Position numbers and translations under genes: made by a program
In this document: piece by piece, positions 1 through 6,617 of the stretch
Layout: every line of letters begins with the position of its first letter
Numbering within the stretch: the stretch's first letter is position 1
The notes under the pieces: generated by a model
The model's database searches: none
What the model was told of the DNA's origin: nothing
What the model saw: only the letters and a program-made list of their open reading frames with translations
Assembly: GCA_003165595.1 (NCBI GenBank)
Contig: PLWQ01000030.1
Coordinates: 1-35,684, forward strand
DNA length: 35,684 bases
Direction of reading: 5' to 3'
DNA from: Fibrobacterota bacterium
Lineage (GTDB): Bacteria; Fibrobacterota; Chitinivibrionia; Chitinivibrionales; FEN-1185

Positions 1-9
1 GTGGTGCTG

Positions 10-109
10 CGGGGTCCTTCAATCCCGAAGTTTGCGCATTGGCTGTTCTCGGGGTGTACATCCAGTCGTAATCGCGGTCCTCGCAGCTCTGCTACGGGGT
101 CCTTCAATC
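10..109. repeat. pair of 15-bp direct repeats upstream of the first toxin-antitoxin operon
   Basis: The 15-mer CGGGGTCCTTCAATC occurs at 10-24 and again at 95-109. The flanks (GCTGC before the first copy, CCTCGCAGCTCTGCTA before the second) resemble the palindromic repeat CCTCGCAGC-TT-GCTGCGAGG found inside the glycosyltransferase gene at 8142-8161, so both are probably members of a dispersed palindromic repeat family. No gene is visible in 1-194. Confidence 0.6.
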
Positions 110-133
110 TTTCGCCGGGTGTCTGAAATCTTG

Positions 134-161
134 TTGCAATCTTCTTAGATTGTGGTATATT
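134..161 (+). promoter_or_regulatory. candidate sigma70-type promoter of the Phd/PIN operon
   Basis: TTGCAA (134-139) and TATATT (156-161) are separated by 16 bases. The predicted transcription start falls at about 168, inside the palindrome at 166-185, as expected for an autorepressed toxin-antitoxin operon. Inferred from sequence likeness only. Confidence 0.45.
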
Positions 162-165
162 TCAG

Positions 166-185
166 TGTAGGACATTTGTCCTACA
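166..185. promoter_or_regulatory. perfect palindromic operator overlapping the antitoxin ribosome-binding site
   Basis: TGTAGGACATTTGTCCTACA has two perfect 9-bp arms around a TT spacer. It ends exactly where the Shine-Dalgarno AGGAGG (185-190) begins, a few bases before the ATG at 195. Phd/YefM-family antitoxins are known to repress their own operon by binding short palindromes, so this is the likely binding site. The same palindrome could form a hairpin in the mRNA beside the ribosome-binding site. Confidence 0.6.
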
Positions 186-194
186 GGAGGAATC

Positions 195-476
195 ATGGAT
201 TCAGTTGCGGTGCGCGACTTTCGGGTCAATCCGGGCAAAGTCTGGAAAAGGCTTTCAAAATCCGGCAGGATGATCATTACGTCCACGGGGAAACCAATTG
301 CGCTGCTGACAAACATTAAGGGCAGCTCCATTGAACAGGAAATTCGTATCGATGCCATGGCGCGTGGCGCCACAGCCGTATCTAAATTGCGAGCTCACGC
401 CCAGAAACAGGGGCTTTCCAGGATGCGGGGAAAGGCAATCTTCGCTGAAATTGCGAAAAGCAGAAAAAGTCGCTGA
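195..476 (+). CDS. Phd/YefM-like antitoxin
   Basis: A 93-residue protein with the N-terminal layout of Phd/YefM antitoxins: V-RDFR-N near residues 5-12, then a strand-helix-strand ending in SGRMIITSTGKPIALL (about 23-38), which is the DNA-binding and dimerisation half of this family. The C-terminal 45 residues are basic and probably disordered until bound to the toxin. The ATG follows a strong AGGAGG at 6-nt spacing. The gene ends 8 nt before a PIN-domain toxin gene, giving the classical antitoxin-first order, and the palindrome at 166-185 supports autoregulation. In the family, the antitoxin neutralises the toxin and represses the operon; the specific target here is inferred from adjacency. 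Confidence 0.8.
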   Translation: MDSVAVRDFRVNPGKVWKRLSKSGRMIITSTGKPIALLTNIKGSSIEQEIRIDAMARGATAVSKLRAHAQKQGLSRMRGKAIFAEIAKSRKSR

Positions 477-484
477 ACGATTTC

Positions 485-883
485 ATGGAAGCGGTCATCG
501 ATACCAATGTTCTTGTCTCCGGTTTGCTTCGCGCAGACGGCCCTGCCGGAGAAATCGTTGACTGCATTTTCGGGAACGTCATCACGCCGGTTTTTGACGA
601 TAGAATTCTCTTTGAATATCGAGATGTACTTGCTCGCCCGAAGTTTTGCTTTCCCTTGGAAGTTGTAGAAGATTTGCTTTCCGCCGTAACGGTCATCGGT
701 AAACCGGTAATCGCCGAACATACTCACGTTCGGCTGCCCGATGAGAAGGACCGTTGTTTTTACGAGTGCGCTTTGTCGACAAAATCCGGATTCCTCATCA
801 CTGGAAACCGAAAGCATTTCCCGTTTCACACGTGCCGTGGGATACGAACCTGTTCTCCATCGGAGTTCCTCGCATGCCTTTAA
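485..883 (+). CDS. PIN-domain toxin (COG1569/PIN_3 type ribonuclease)
   Basis: A 132-residue PIN-domain protein, close to the normal length for this family. It starts with the hallmark VIDTNVLVSGLL (catalytic Asp6). A central FEYRDVLARPKF region carries the second acidic position, LPDEKDRCFYECAL the third acidic cluster around Asp86, and LITGNRKHF matches the usual 'vTGD/N..hF' segment. It ends in SPSEFLACL, the usual SP.EFL. terminus. PIN domains are Mg2+-dependent ribonucleases and, paired with Phd-like antitoxins, act as growth-arresting toxins. The ATG lies 8 nt after the antitoxin stop, so the two are cotranscribed. No truncation is visible and all family motifs are present. Confidence 0.85.
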   Translation: MEAVIDTNVLVSGLLRADGPAGEIVDCIFGNVITPVFDDRILFEYRDVLARPKFCFPLEVVEDLLSAVTVIGKPVIAEHTHVRLPDEKDRCFYECALSTKSGFLITGNRKHFPFHTCRGIRTCSPSEFLACL

Positions 884-1230
884 GAAAAGTCATGTGTCAA
901 CTATCTTTTGTCACCATCAGGCAACTTCATTGCACCTGGTTTGTTTTGCCATTATTTTTCATCTTCGACAACAAGGTGCAACTTTCCTTCTACCCTCCCG
1001 CCCATAAAGCCACGAGACCGGCATGGTTCGACGGGCCCACCACGGGTTCTCAGCTTTGACAATGGTGGGCGTAAATGTCTATATTGTTCTTTGAGGCCGT
1101 TCAAGATGTAGACGGCGAAGGCGGAAAACCGGGGAAGAATCGAACGCCTGCCTGCCGAAGCTTCGGCGGAGGCAGGTCAGCAAAGAAACCCTCTTTATAC
1201 GCCCGCCCGCTTGCGAAAAGTCGGATCACC
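884..1230. other. intergenic stretch with a promoter and a palindrome, no gene recognised
   Basis: No convincing coding sequence between the PIN gene and the lipoprotein gene. It holds the promoter described at 1056-1085 and, at 1155-1166, the 12-bp palindrome CCGAAGCTTCGG. That palindrome sits within a longer imperfect inverted repeat with CCTGCC/GGCAGG outer arms, of the dispersed type seen elsewhere in the window. Confidence 0.5.
1056..1085 (+). promoter_or_regulatory. sigma70-type promoter of the transglutaminase-like lipoprotein
   Basis: A perfect -35 TTGACA (1056-1061) and a -10 TATATT (1080-1085) are separated by 18 bases. The implied start near 1092 leaves a 5' leader of about 140 nt before the ATG at 1231. 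This also argues against an upstream in-frame ATG at 1075, which would lie inside the promoter. Confidence 0.6.
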
Positions 1231-2799
1231 ATGTTGCGCCGCCAATTCCACACCACTCGATGCCGTACCGGATTACCGCTTGCGTTGTGCGCGTCTGTTC
1301 TTCTCTTCTGCGCGCCGCATCAGCTTGTCAAACCCGGCGCGCCGCCTGCCTCCCCGTACGGGAACACCAACCTTGCCATCTGGAGCAATCTCACCGATTT
1401 TGAGATCATGGCGCTCGGGGGCGCAGCCAAGGCGCGTTGTGGAGATCCCGACGCGCTGTTCGCGCTCGCTCTGTTCGCCTCCGGCGACGTTCGCTCCATG
1501 GAGACTTATGCGGCGTATCACAAGCGGGTTCTTGACTTTATAGAAGAGGTCAGGCTCGATGTCGGCAAAGATTCCATTGATTTCAACCGGGGTAAGGTTC
1601 TGTACGACAACATGTTTCTGAAGTTTTTCGGACATCAGCCCGGGAGCGACGAGCTCAAAGGCTACGATTTTAGTCAATCGAAGCTGTCGGAGATATTCAG
1701 ATCGGCAACATACAATTGCATCAGCTCAACATTACTGTATGTGGTTCTTGCGCGCTATTTCGATCTGGACGTAGACGTTGCCGTCATTCCGTCTCACGTA
1801 TTTGTCCAGCAGAATCTGCGCGAAGGCGGGATGATAGAAATAGAGACCACCAGCAAGAACGGCTACAATTTCAAGAACGACAGGAGCAGCTTTGGACGCC
1901 TGCAGAGGGACTGGTTCAAAGCTCGCGGCCTTGTTATGCCTACCTACGAAGACTATACGAAACGGCAGATCTTTTCCCCGCTGCACGTCATTGTCAACAA
2001 CATGATAAACCAGCATACCGATCCCGCGCGCATGGCAAACGTCGACAGGTACCGGCTGTTTGAGGCCATGGGGTTCTGCTGTCCCGAAATCAAGGCGTAC
2101 GCTTACAGCCGCCTCGTGGCTCTCAATAACGAGGTCATGGAATTGCAGAATGCGAAAGATTTTGAATCGATGGGCCGGTTTTACGGCAAGATGCTGCCTG
2201 TGATCCAGGCACTCGATTCCGTGGGACGAAACGACACCGCGTTTTGCTGCCTGACCTCGTCGCTGCGGTTGAGCTACGGCTTTACGATTTTCAAAACAAC
2301 AGGCAGCGCAGCCTCGGAAGACACCATCGCCGCCGTGGCGGAACACCTTTTCGCAGCTATGCCGGATTACAAGATACTCGTTAACAATACGTGCGCGATC
2401 TTGCAGCAAATAATTGACAAGAAGATCAAGGAAGACAGGTTCGAAGAGTCGGCTGCCATTGCGGATCGGTTCTGCCGGTATCCGGACATCAAGCCGTCGA
2501 TGACGTATCTGGAATCGTTTGTCTACGGGAACTGGGCCTCCTCGCTGTGGCCCAAAAAGGACTGGGACACCGTGATACGGCTTTTGCGTAAGGCAATTTC
2601 CTTGGCAGACAAAGACGAAGTTCGTAAACCGTTTATCTTCAATATCAAGGGTGCGTATTTTAACTGGGCGGTCCAGCGGTACAACGAGAAAAACCTTACG
2701 GAATCGTTGATCCTGCTCAAGACCTGCGAAGCCGATTTCGGTCTCGACAGCGACGCGCTTGCGCTCAAAAACAAGATCGTAACGGCCGCGGCACGGTAA
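1231..2799 (+). CDS. exported transglutaminase-like protein with C-terminal helical repeats
   Basis: A 522-residue protein from the ATG at 1231. Residues 1-30 form a basic then hydrophobic signal peptide ending LLFCAP; a lipoprotein cysteine is possible but the lipobox is not canonical. The central part looks like the transglutaminase/SirB1-type papain fold: YNCISSTLLYVVLARYF with Cys163, then IPSHVFVQ with His189, then IEIETTSKNGYNF with Glu205 at the acid position. The last 150 residues are helical and TPR-like (FNIKGAYFNWAVQRYNEKNL). Such proteins are periplasmic or surface peptidases or acyltransferases of unknown substrate. An upstream in-frame ATG at 1075 is rejected because it lies within the promoter. 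The gene appears monocistronic. Function beyond the fold is inferred. Confidence 0.65.
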   Translation: MLRRQFHTTRCRTGLPLALCASVLLFCAPHQLVKPGAPPASPYGNTNLAIWSNLTDFEIMALGGAAKARCGDPDALFALALFASGDVRSMETYAAYHKRVLDFIEEVRLDVGKDSIDFNRGKVLYDNMFLKFFGHQPGSDELKGYDFSQSKLSEIFRSATYNCISSTLLYVVLARYFDLDVDVAVIPSHVFVQQNLREGGMIEIETTSKNGYNFKNDRSSFGRLQRDWFKARGLVMPTYEDYTKRQIFSPLHVIVNNMINQHTDPARMANVDRYRLFEAMGFCCPEIKAYAYSRLVALNNEVMELQNAKDFESMGRFYGKMLPVIQALDSVGRNDTAFCCLTSSLRLSYGFTIFKTTGSAASEDTIAAVAEHLFAAMPDYKILVNNTCAILQQIIDKKIKEDRFEESAAIADRFCRYPDIKPSMTYLESFVYGNWASSLWPKKDWDTVIRLLRKAISLADKDEVRKPFIFNIKGAYFNWAVQRYNEKNLTESLILLKTCEADFGLDSDALALKNKIVTAAAR

Positions 2800-2891
2800 A
2801 ACCTCCGCCTCTTAGTCCATCAAAAGGATCGTTTCGCGTCCGCGAATCTCGCGTTTTTGCAGAAAATTACGGGAGATTGCCGCGTCGCTAC

Positions 2892-2931
2892 GCTCCTCGC
2901 AATGACATTAAGGCAATTTTTAGAGGTGCCC
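2892..2931 (+). repeat. 40-bp dispersed repeat, copy 1
   Basis: This runs from GCTCCTCGCAATGACAT to TAGAGGTGCCC and matches 20426-20465 at 32 of 40 positions without gaps. The right end TAGAGGT(C/G)CCC also terminates a different repeat at 18827-18839, suggesting a common boundary for a repeat family. Confidence 0.6.
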
Positions 2932-2945
2932 ATAAATCCTTACTC

Positions 2946-3038
2946 GCCTCAGGGTTTGCAATAGGAACACGATCAGGGATGATCGTGGCACACAAACGCT
3001 TTGATCTACTTTCACGCGATGGTCTGGGCAGCCGTGCG
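2946..3038 (+). repeat. 93-bp dispersed repeat, copy 1
   Basis: Starts GCCTCAGGGTTTGCAATAGG and ends GGTCTGGGCAGCCGTGCG. It aligns without gaps to 5879-5971, with roughly 10-12 substitutions by eye. An internal palindrome-like GATCAGGGATGATC is conserved in both copies. Not recognised as a known element. Confidence 0.7.
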
Positions 3039-3107
3039 GGCCTCGCAGCTTACCGCGCTGGATTCCCGTGCGCGCGCCCGTCTTTGGGAAAATGGATTCC
3101 CTACGGA

Positions 3108-4223
3108 CTACGGGCAAGGCGTTTGAGATGTAAATACCGAGAAGACGCCGGAAATCGGTGCGCGCAGCGGCGGATAAATCGGATAGTTAAGGCCGAGATT
3201 TCTGGGATCGTCGGCGCCCACTAGGCCGGAAAATGTGCCGCTCACGAACGAGCCTATAATCGCCCCGTTGGAATATTTAGGAGCTTTAAAGGTAAGGTCA
3301 ACCGAAACCGAGAATACGTTGCTGCTGTCCATGTGCGAAAATGTGTCGGATGGCACTGAATCATTATCACTTTTCGAAATGCTGTCTATTACTGCAAAAG
3401 GTATCACACCTGCTTGATAGACAGTGGGCACTGATGGATCCCATGACTCTATCGTAGTGCCCGGAAGAGGGAAAAAAACGCACTTGACACGGTCCGGTCC
3501 GCTGTAGGTGCCGCCAACCCGAAAACCCGTTCCCGAAATTTCCAGGGTCAAATCACCGGCCATTTTGCTTAAGTCCGTGAGGCCCCACAGGGTGGTTACC
3601 GAACACACCGACACCGCGGCCCCGAATCCGTTATAGTTTATGGTTTGCCCGTTAAAAAGAACCGAGAGATAATTCGTATCGGTGGTCGGAGGATTCGTAA
3701 ACGGCATCGTGGAATCGATGTTGATGCGGAGTACCTTGAAGCTTCCGTCGGTTATGGAATCGATTTGCCCCAACGCGTTCTTTGCAACACCGGAAAAGGT
3801 GCCTTGGATATACCCGTTTACCGGCCCAAAGCTTGACACCGTGATAACAGGCTGAACGCTTGATAGCTTGGTGGTCGCTACATGCGTAACCGAAGTATCC
3901 GGGGTATAGGTAATTGAGGCCGTCGAATCGGCCCCGTGTGATCCGACACTGGTATCGTTAAAGGTAATGAAAAGTGCGATTTGGGAAGCCGTGCCCGCGT
4001 TGTTTTCACCGACCACGGCGGCAATGTGCCTGCCGTTAGACGTGTCGAACGCGCCGTAGGCCATTTGGGTGAGCTGTTGCTGAACGCCATTGACCTTGAA
4101 GGTTACAAAGGTTTGCGATTGTTGCGGCAGACTTCCTTTGGAGTTATTTGGCGAGGTGGGCAGGTTGCAGGAAAGCAAACTTGCCGTGAAAAGCGAAAAC
4201 AGGCATAGTACGGCGCGATTCAT
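3108..4223 (-). CDS. lipoprotein with two repeated beta-rich domains
   Basis: A 371-residue predicted lipoprotein. The start at 4223 is chosen because GAGGAG lies 5 nt upstream and the following residues form a lipoprotein signal with lipobox LLSC (Cys19), followed by a Ser/Asn/Pro-rich tether. The rest is beta-rich and duplicated. Residues around GPVNGYIQGTFSG...ITDGSFKVLRI and, near the C-terminus, GAIIGSFVSGTFSG...ISGVFSVFTS share the pattern '(G)..x.GTFSG....I.G.F.V', seen in small DUF6252-like lipoproteins. No enzyme motif is visible. It is probably anchored in the outer or inner membrane with a binding or structural role; a specific function cannot be given. Confidence 0.7.
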   Translation of the reverse strand: MNRAVLCLFSLFTASLLSCNLPTSPNNSKGSLPQQSQTFVTFKVNGVQQQLTQMAYGAFDTSNGRHIAAVVGENNAGTASQIALFITFNDTSVGSHGADSTASITYTPDTSVTHVATTKLSSVQPVITVSSFGPVNGYIQGTFSGVAKNALGQIDSITDGSFKVLRINIDSTMPFTNPPTTDTNYLSVLFNGQTINYNGFGAAVSVCSVTTLWGLTDLSKMAGDLTLEISGTGFRVGGTYSGPDRVKCVFFPLPGTTIESWDPSVPTVYQAGVIPFAVIDSISKSDNDSVPSDTFSHMDSSNVFSVSVDLTFKAPKYSNGAIIGSFVSGTFSGLVGADDPRNLGLNYPIYPPLRAPISGVFSVFTSQTPCP

Positions 4224-4543
4224 GGTTTCTCCTCTGTTGCAAACGGCTATGGCGATATCAAGACAGATAGGAATCGAAGCAGCTGAAAAGCAAATCCTGC
4301 CGAACGGTAAACACAGCAAAAATACGGGATATCGCAGCTCATGTCAACAGGGATCAGTCTTCGCGCGGGTGCCGAACATTCATGCTGCCTTCTTGTGCAG
4401 TCCATCCAGCCGGTGAACTTCGTGGTCAATTCGACGGTACGATTTGTGACGGGCGAAGTAAGATGCCGGACTACAACCGCATTACAATTTCGGCCGGTCG
4501 TGGCTTGACGGCCTTGTTTCCGGTTATTGTAAATTGTGTGAAT
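4224..4543. other. intergenic region, nothing recognised
   Basis: This lies between two minus-strand genes. It must hold the promoter of the lipoprotein gene (start 4223), but no clear -35/-10 pair stands out. No repeat copy or small gene was found. Confidence 0.4.
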
Positions 4544-4813
4544 TTATGCTGCTTTTAGCGGCGCTAGTTCTTGTTCGGAAATCGGGGAGACATGTAATTG
4601 ATGCAATACATCGTTAATTGCTGAAATGGGTGTTTGCGCAGGGGAGGTAATTTCCAAGCCGATAACATTATTTTCATTGTCAAAATCAGCAATTATACCT
4701 TCTGTAAATTTCTTTGTCGTTGAAACTGTTGAACCGGTCATCCTGGAAAGATAAATATATGCAGCGAACGGCTTGCCCTTACGAAAGGTTATTTCCAAGT
4801 ATCTGTCTTGCAT
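4544..4813 (-). CDS. DUF2283 family protein, possible orphan antitoxin
   Basis: An 89-residue protein. The segment GIIADFDNENNVIGLEI (about residues 39-55) is the signature 'i.vDfde.g.viGiEi' of DUF2283. Proteins of this family are short and are often encoded directly beside small RelE/DUF4258-type toxin genes, so an antitoxin role is plausible. The ATG follows GAGGG with normal spacing. The two bases between its ATG and the upstream TAA end a reading frame whose last 15 codons look like a toxin C-terminus (4815-4860), so its partner gene appears to have been lost. The C-terminus (ISEQELAPLKAA) is intact. Confidence 0.7.
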   Translation of the reverse strand: MQDRYLEITFRKGKPFAAYIYLSRMTGSTVSTTKKFTEGIIADFDNENNVIGLEITSPAQTPISAINDVLHQLHVSPISEQELAPLKAA

Positions 4814-4814
4814 A

Positions 4815-4860
4815 TTATCCCTCGATTGAATAGGCAGTGACCAATACCAATACTTTTTCC
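4815..4860 (-). pseudogene. C-terminal remnant of a DUF4258-like toxin gene
   Basis: Immediately upstream of the DUF2283 ATG, the minus strand reads QEKVLVLVTAYSIEG followed by TAA. This matches the usual end of DUF4258/RelE-like toxins ('..r.ivITvYe..'). The frame upstream (4861-4920) is replaced by a GC-rich, partly palindromic stretch unlike coding sequence, and then the HEPN gene. I infer that the body of the toxin gene was deleted by a repeat insertion or recombination. The match is short, so confidence is limited. Confidence 0.35.
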
Positions 4861-4920
4861 TGGGATGCTCTGGGCAGCCGGGCGCCGGTTTTCGCCTGAG
4901 CCGAGGTCGGGCGAAGGCGA

Positions 4921-5313
4921 TTATTTGTTTTGCAAAAGGAAAACAATGGCTTTGATAAAATTGTCTGTTTTCGCAATTCTTGGAAGAACTTGATCTTCTC
5001 TAAAAACAACAAAATCAGCATAATCACCTTCTTGACGTCTATCAAAAAGGTCATTATAGGTTTCGGCAGTTTCCTTTGAAATAACGCCTGTTTTTACAAA
5101 ATTAAGATTAAAAAGTGACCTTATGCCGGTATGTTTACTTGAACTAAAATCGTTTTTGGCAAGCAAAGCAGAAACAGCATAAAAACAGGCGTAATAAAGG
5201 CGATTCACGCAGGGATTCCATCGTTTGGCGTTTGCCAATAATTTGGCATCTTCCAAAGTCTGATTGGCTTTTTCCAACCTATATTGTATCAAATCCTCCA
5301 ACGTACCGCTCAT
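4921..5313 (-). CDS. HEPN-domain protein, HepT-like partner of an MNT antitoxin
   Basis: A 130-residue all-helical HEPN protein of the COG1895 type. Key segments are WNPCVNRLYYACFYAVSALL (about 32-51), SSKHTGIRSLFNLNFVKTG (about 57-75) and YNDLFDRRQEGDYADF (about 86-101). In HepT-type toxins the active motif is R-X4-6-H within the YYA..H helix. Here the His position is Tyr (NRLYYACFY), a variant that I believe also occurs in relatives of this subfamily, so RNase activity cannot be assumed. The ATG at 5313 overlaps the MNT stop by 4 nt (ATGA), so the two are translationally coupled. Known pairs act as a toxin (HEPN) and an AMP-transferring antitoxin (MNT). Confidence 0.8.
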   Translation of the reverse strand: MSGTLEDLIQYRLEKANQTLEDAKLLANAKRWNPCVNRLYYACFYAVSALLAKNDFSSSKHTGIRSLFNLNFVKTGVISKETAETYNDLFDRRQEGDYADFVVFREDQVLPRIAKTDNFIKAIVFLLQNK

Positions 5314-5621
5314 ATGGTAATACCCTCATGTTTTATGTTTTTATATAGAGGTACTATTCGATATTCAGGGCTGTCCCATTCGACGCGGCTTCGCACAATT
5401 GAACATAAAACATCTCCGGTTTGCCATTCAATTTCATAAAGCTGATGCCGGATATTATCCGTACGTTTATCATCAACCTGGCCATCCACAAGAATCAGGA
5501 AATCCCAGTCGGAACCTTCGTGGAAATCCTCCCGCGCGCGGGAACCGTAGAGAATAATCTCAGCGAAAGGCTCGATTTGCTTTACGGCGGTTTTTACTTT
5601 GTCCAGCAATGGTGATTTCAA
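5310..5621 (-). CDS. MNT nucleotidyltransferase, MntA-like antitoxin
   Basis: A 103-residue minimal nucleotidyltransferase. The core is IILYGSRAREDFHEGSDWDF, carrying the GS-x10-D-x-D active site (GSRAR...SDWDFLIL). MNT proteins paired with HEPN toxins transfer AMP to the toxin and so inactivate it. The start is TTG at 5621, supported by AGGAG 5 nt upstream; no better in-frame start is visible. It overlaps the downstream HEPN gene by 4 nt. Length is typical of the family and nothing is missing. Confidence 0.85.
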   Translation of the reverse strand: MKSPLLDKVKTAVKQIEPFAEIILYGSRAREDFHEGSDWDFLILVDGQVDDKRTDNIRHQLYEIEWQTGDVLCSIVRSRVEWDSPEYRIVPLYKNIKHEGITI

Positions 5622-6270
5622 ATTCTTCTCCTATATTCAACAATTCTTCCGAACATTCATGGTATAAACAAAAAATACATCATCCGGGGCGGGGATGACC
5701 AGCGGCATCACCACAGGCAGCCTTGTCTAAATAATTCCAATCCCTTGATGCTGAGGGTTGAGCATGAGCACCGGCATGTTGTATTTGTCCGGGATTACAC
5801 CTTGGTTTCTCGAACGTGCAAATGATGATGACTAACGGTATTCTTCGTTTGCCTGGATGCAAGTGATCTCCAAGATTTGCCTCAGGGTTTACAATAGGAA
5901 CACGATCAGGGATGATCGCGGCACACAAACGGTTGGATCTACTTTTAGGCGATGGTCTGGGCACCCGCGCGCTTTCACAGATAAGGTTGGGGGTCGATGT
6001 GACGGCCGGCGTAGGCTGCCGGTACAATTTCAGGGGCGGCGCTTTGGCCGCCGGGGGCCGGACCAATGCTTTTCATTCATCAATCTACAGTTTGCAATCT
6101 ATATTGAAAAGATGATTTTGGCTGAGGGTCCAAAGAAAATCTCCTGGGACCCCGTTCGCGCATTATTTATGTTGCAATCAAAGCAAAAACCGCTCGCCTA
6201 AGTCGGGCGTCGCCCACAGTGATTAATCGAAGCGGCATCGCGTGACGATCGAAACGGAAAGGTATCTTTC
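5622..6270. other. 649-bp intergenic region with one repeat copy, no gene recognised
   Basis: This lies between the divergent MNT gene and the radical SAM operon. It contains the 93-bp repeat at 5879-5971 and, near 6124-6154, a small inverted repeat (GGGTCC and GGACCC around an A-rich loop). Short reading frames here lack ribosome-binding sites and family-like features. The promoter of the operon beginning at 6271 should be in the last 200 bases, but I cannot single it out. Confidence 0.5.
5879..5971 (+). repeat. 93-bp dispersed repeat, copy 2
   Basis: Starts GCCTCAGGGTTTACAATAGG and ends GGTCTGGGCACCCGCGCG. It is the gap-free partner of 2946-3038 in the same orientation. Confidence 0.7.
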
Positions 6271-6606
6271 ATGGCTCACCAGTACTACGAAAGCGCGGAC
6301 CTGGCCGATTTTCCCAATATCGAGGAATTTGCGCGCGACCAGGGAAAGGCTTTTTTCGAGTATTACGGCAGTTCAACCGGAGCGGGGAAGCTGTCGGAGC
6401 GCGAAAAGTCGCTTATCGCTCTTGCGGTCGCCCACACCGAGCATTGCCCGTACTGCATCGACGCCTATACCACAAAGTGTCTTTCCCTGGGCCTCACCAG
6501 TGACGAGATGATGGAGGCGGTGCACGTGGGCGCGTCGATGGTTGCGGGCGCCGTTTTGGCTCATGCCACGCAGATGAGAAAAATCATCCGGAAGAATGAG
6601 ATGTAG
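6271..6606 (+). CDS. AhpD/carboxymuconolactone decarboxylase-like protein of the arsenosugar-type cluster
   Basis: A 111-residue all-helical protein of the CMD/AhpD fold. SEREKSLIALAVAHTEHCPYCIDAYTTKC (about residues 46-74) contains the redox CxxC pair (CPYC) preceded by Glu and His, the peroxidatic/proton-relay layout of AhpD. This is the family annotated as 'arsenosugar biosynthesis-associated peroxidase-like protein' when next to ArsS. The ATG follows AAAGG at about 8 nt. The next gene begins 11 nt after its stop, so it leads a five-gene operon. It probably reduces or transfers electrons to a pathway intermediate; the substrate is unknown. Confidence 0.8.
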   Translation: MAHQYYESADLADFPNIEEFARDQGKAFFEYYGSSTGAGKLSEREKSLIALAVAHTEHCPYCIDAYTTKCLSLGLTSDEMMEAVHVGASMVAGAVLAHATQMRKIIRKNEM

Positions 6607-6617
6607 CGCGGTCCGCG

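Larger units (their letters stand above)
2800..3107. other. intergenic region filled with dispersed repeats
   Basis: No gene seen. The region contains a 40-bp element at 2892-2931 that recurs at 20426-20465, the 93-bp element at 2946-3038 that recurs at 5879-5971, and a CCTCGCAGCTTaCcGCG segment of the palindromic repeat family. The stretch reads as repeat elements inserted one after another between two oppositely oriented lipoprotein genes. Confidence 0.6.

Noticed and set aside
1-180. CRISPR-like spacing of the 15-bp repeats
   Set aside because: Only two copies 85 bp apart, repeat unit too short, and no cas gene in the window.
1075-1230. N-terminal extension of the transglutaminase-like protein from ATG 1075
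   Set aside because: It would start inside the -35/-10 region and precede, instead of form, the signal peptide; the translated extension runs through a palindromic repeat.
4815-5054. 79-residue minus-strand frame as a whole gene
   Set aside because: Most of it overlaps the HEPN gene in another frame and has no start signal; only its last 15 codons look meaningful and are reported as a remnant.
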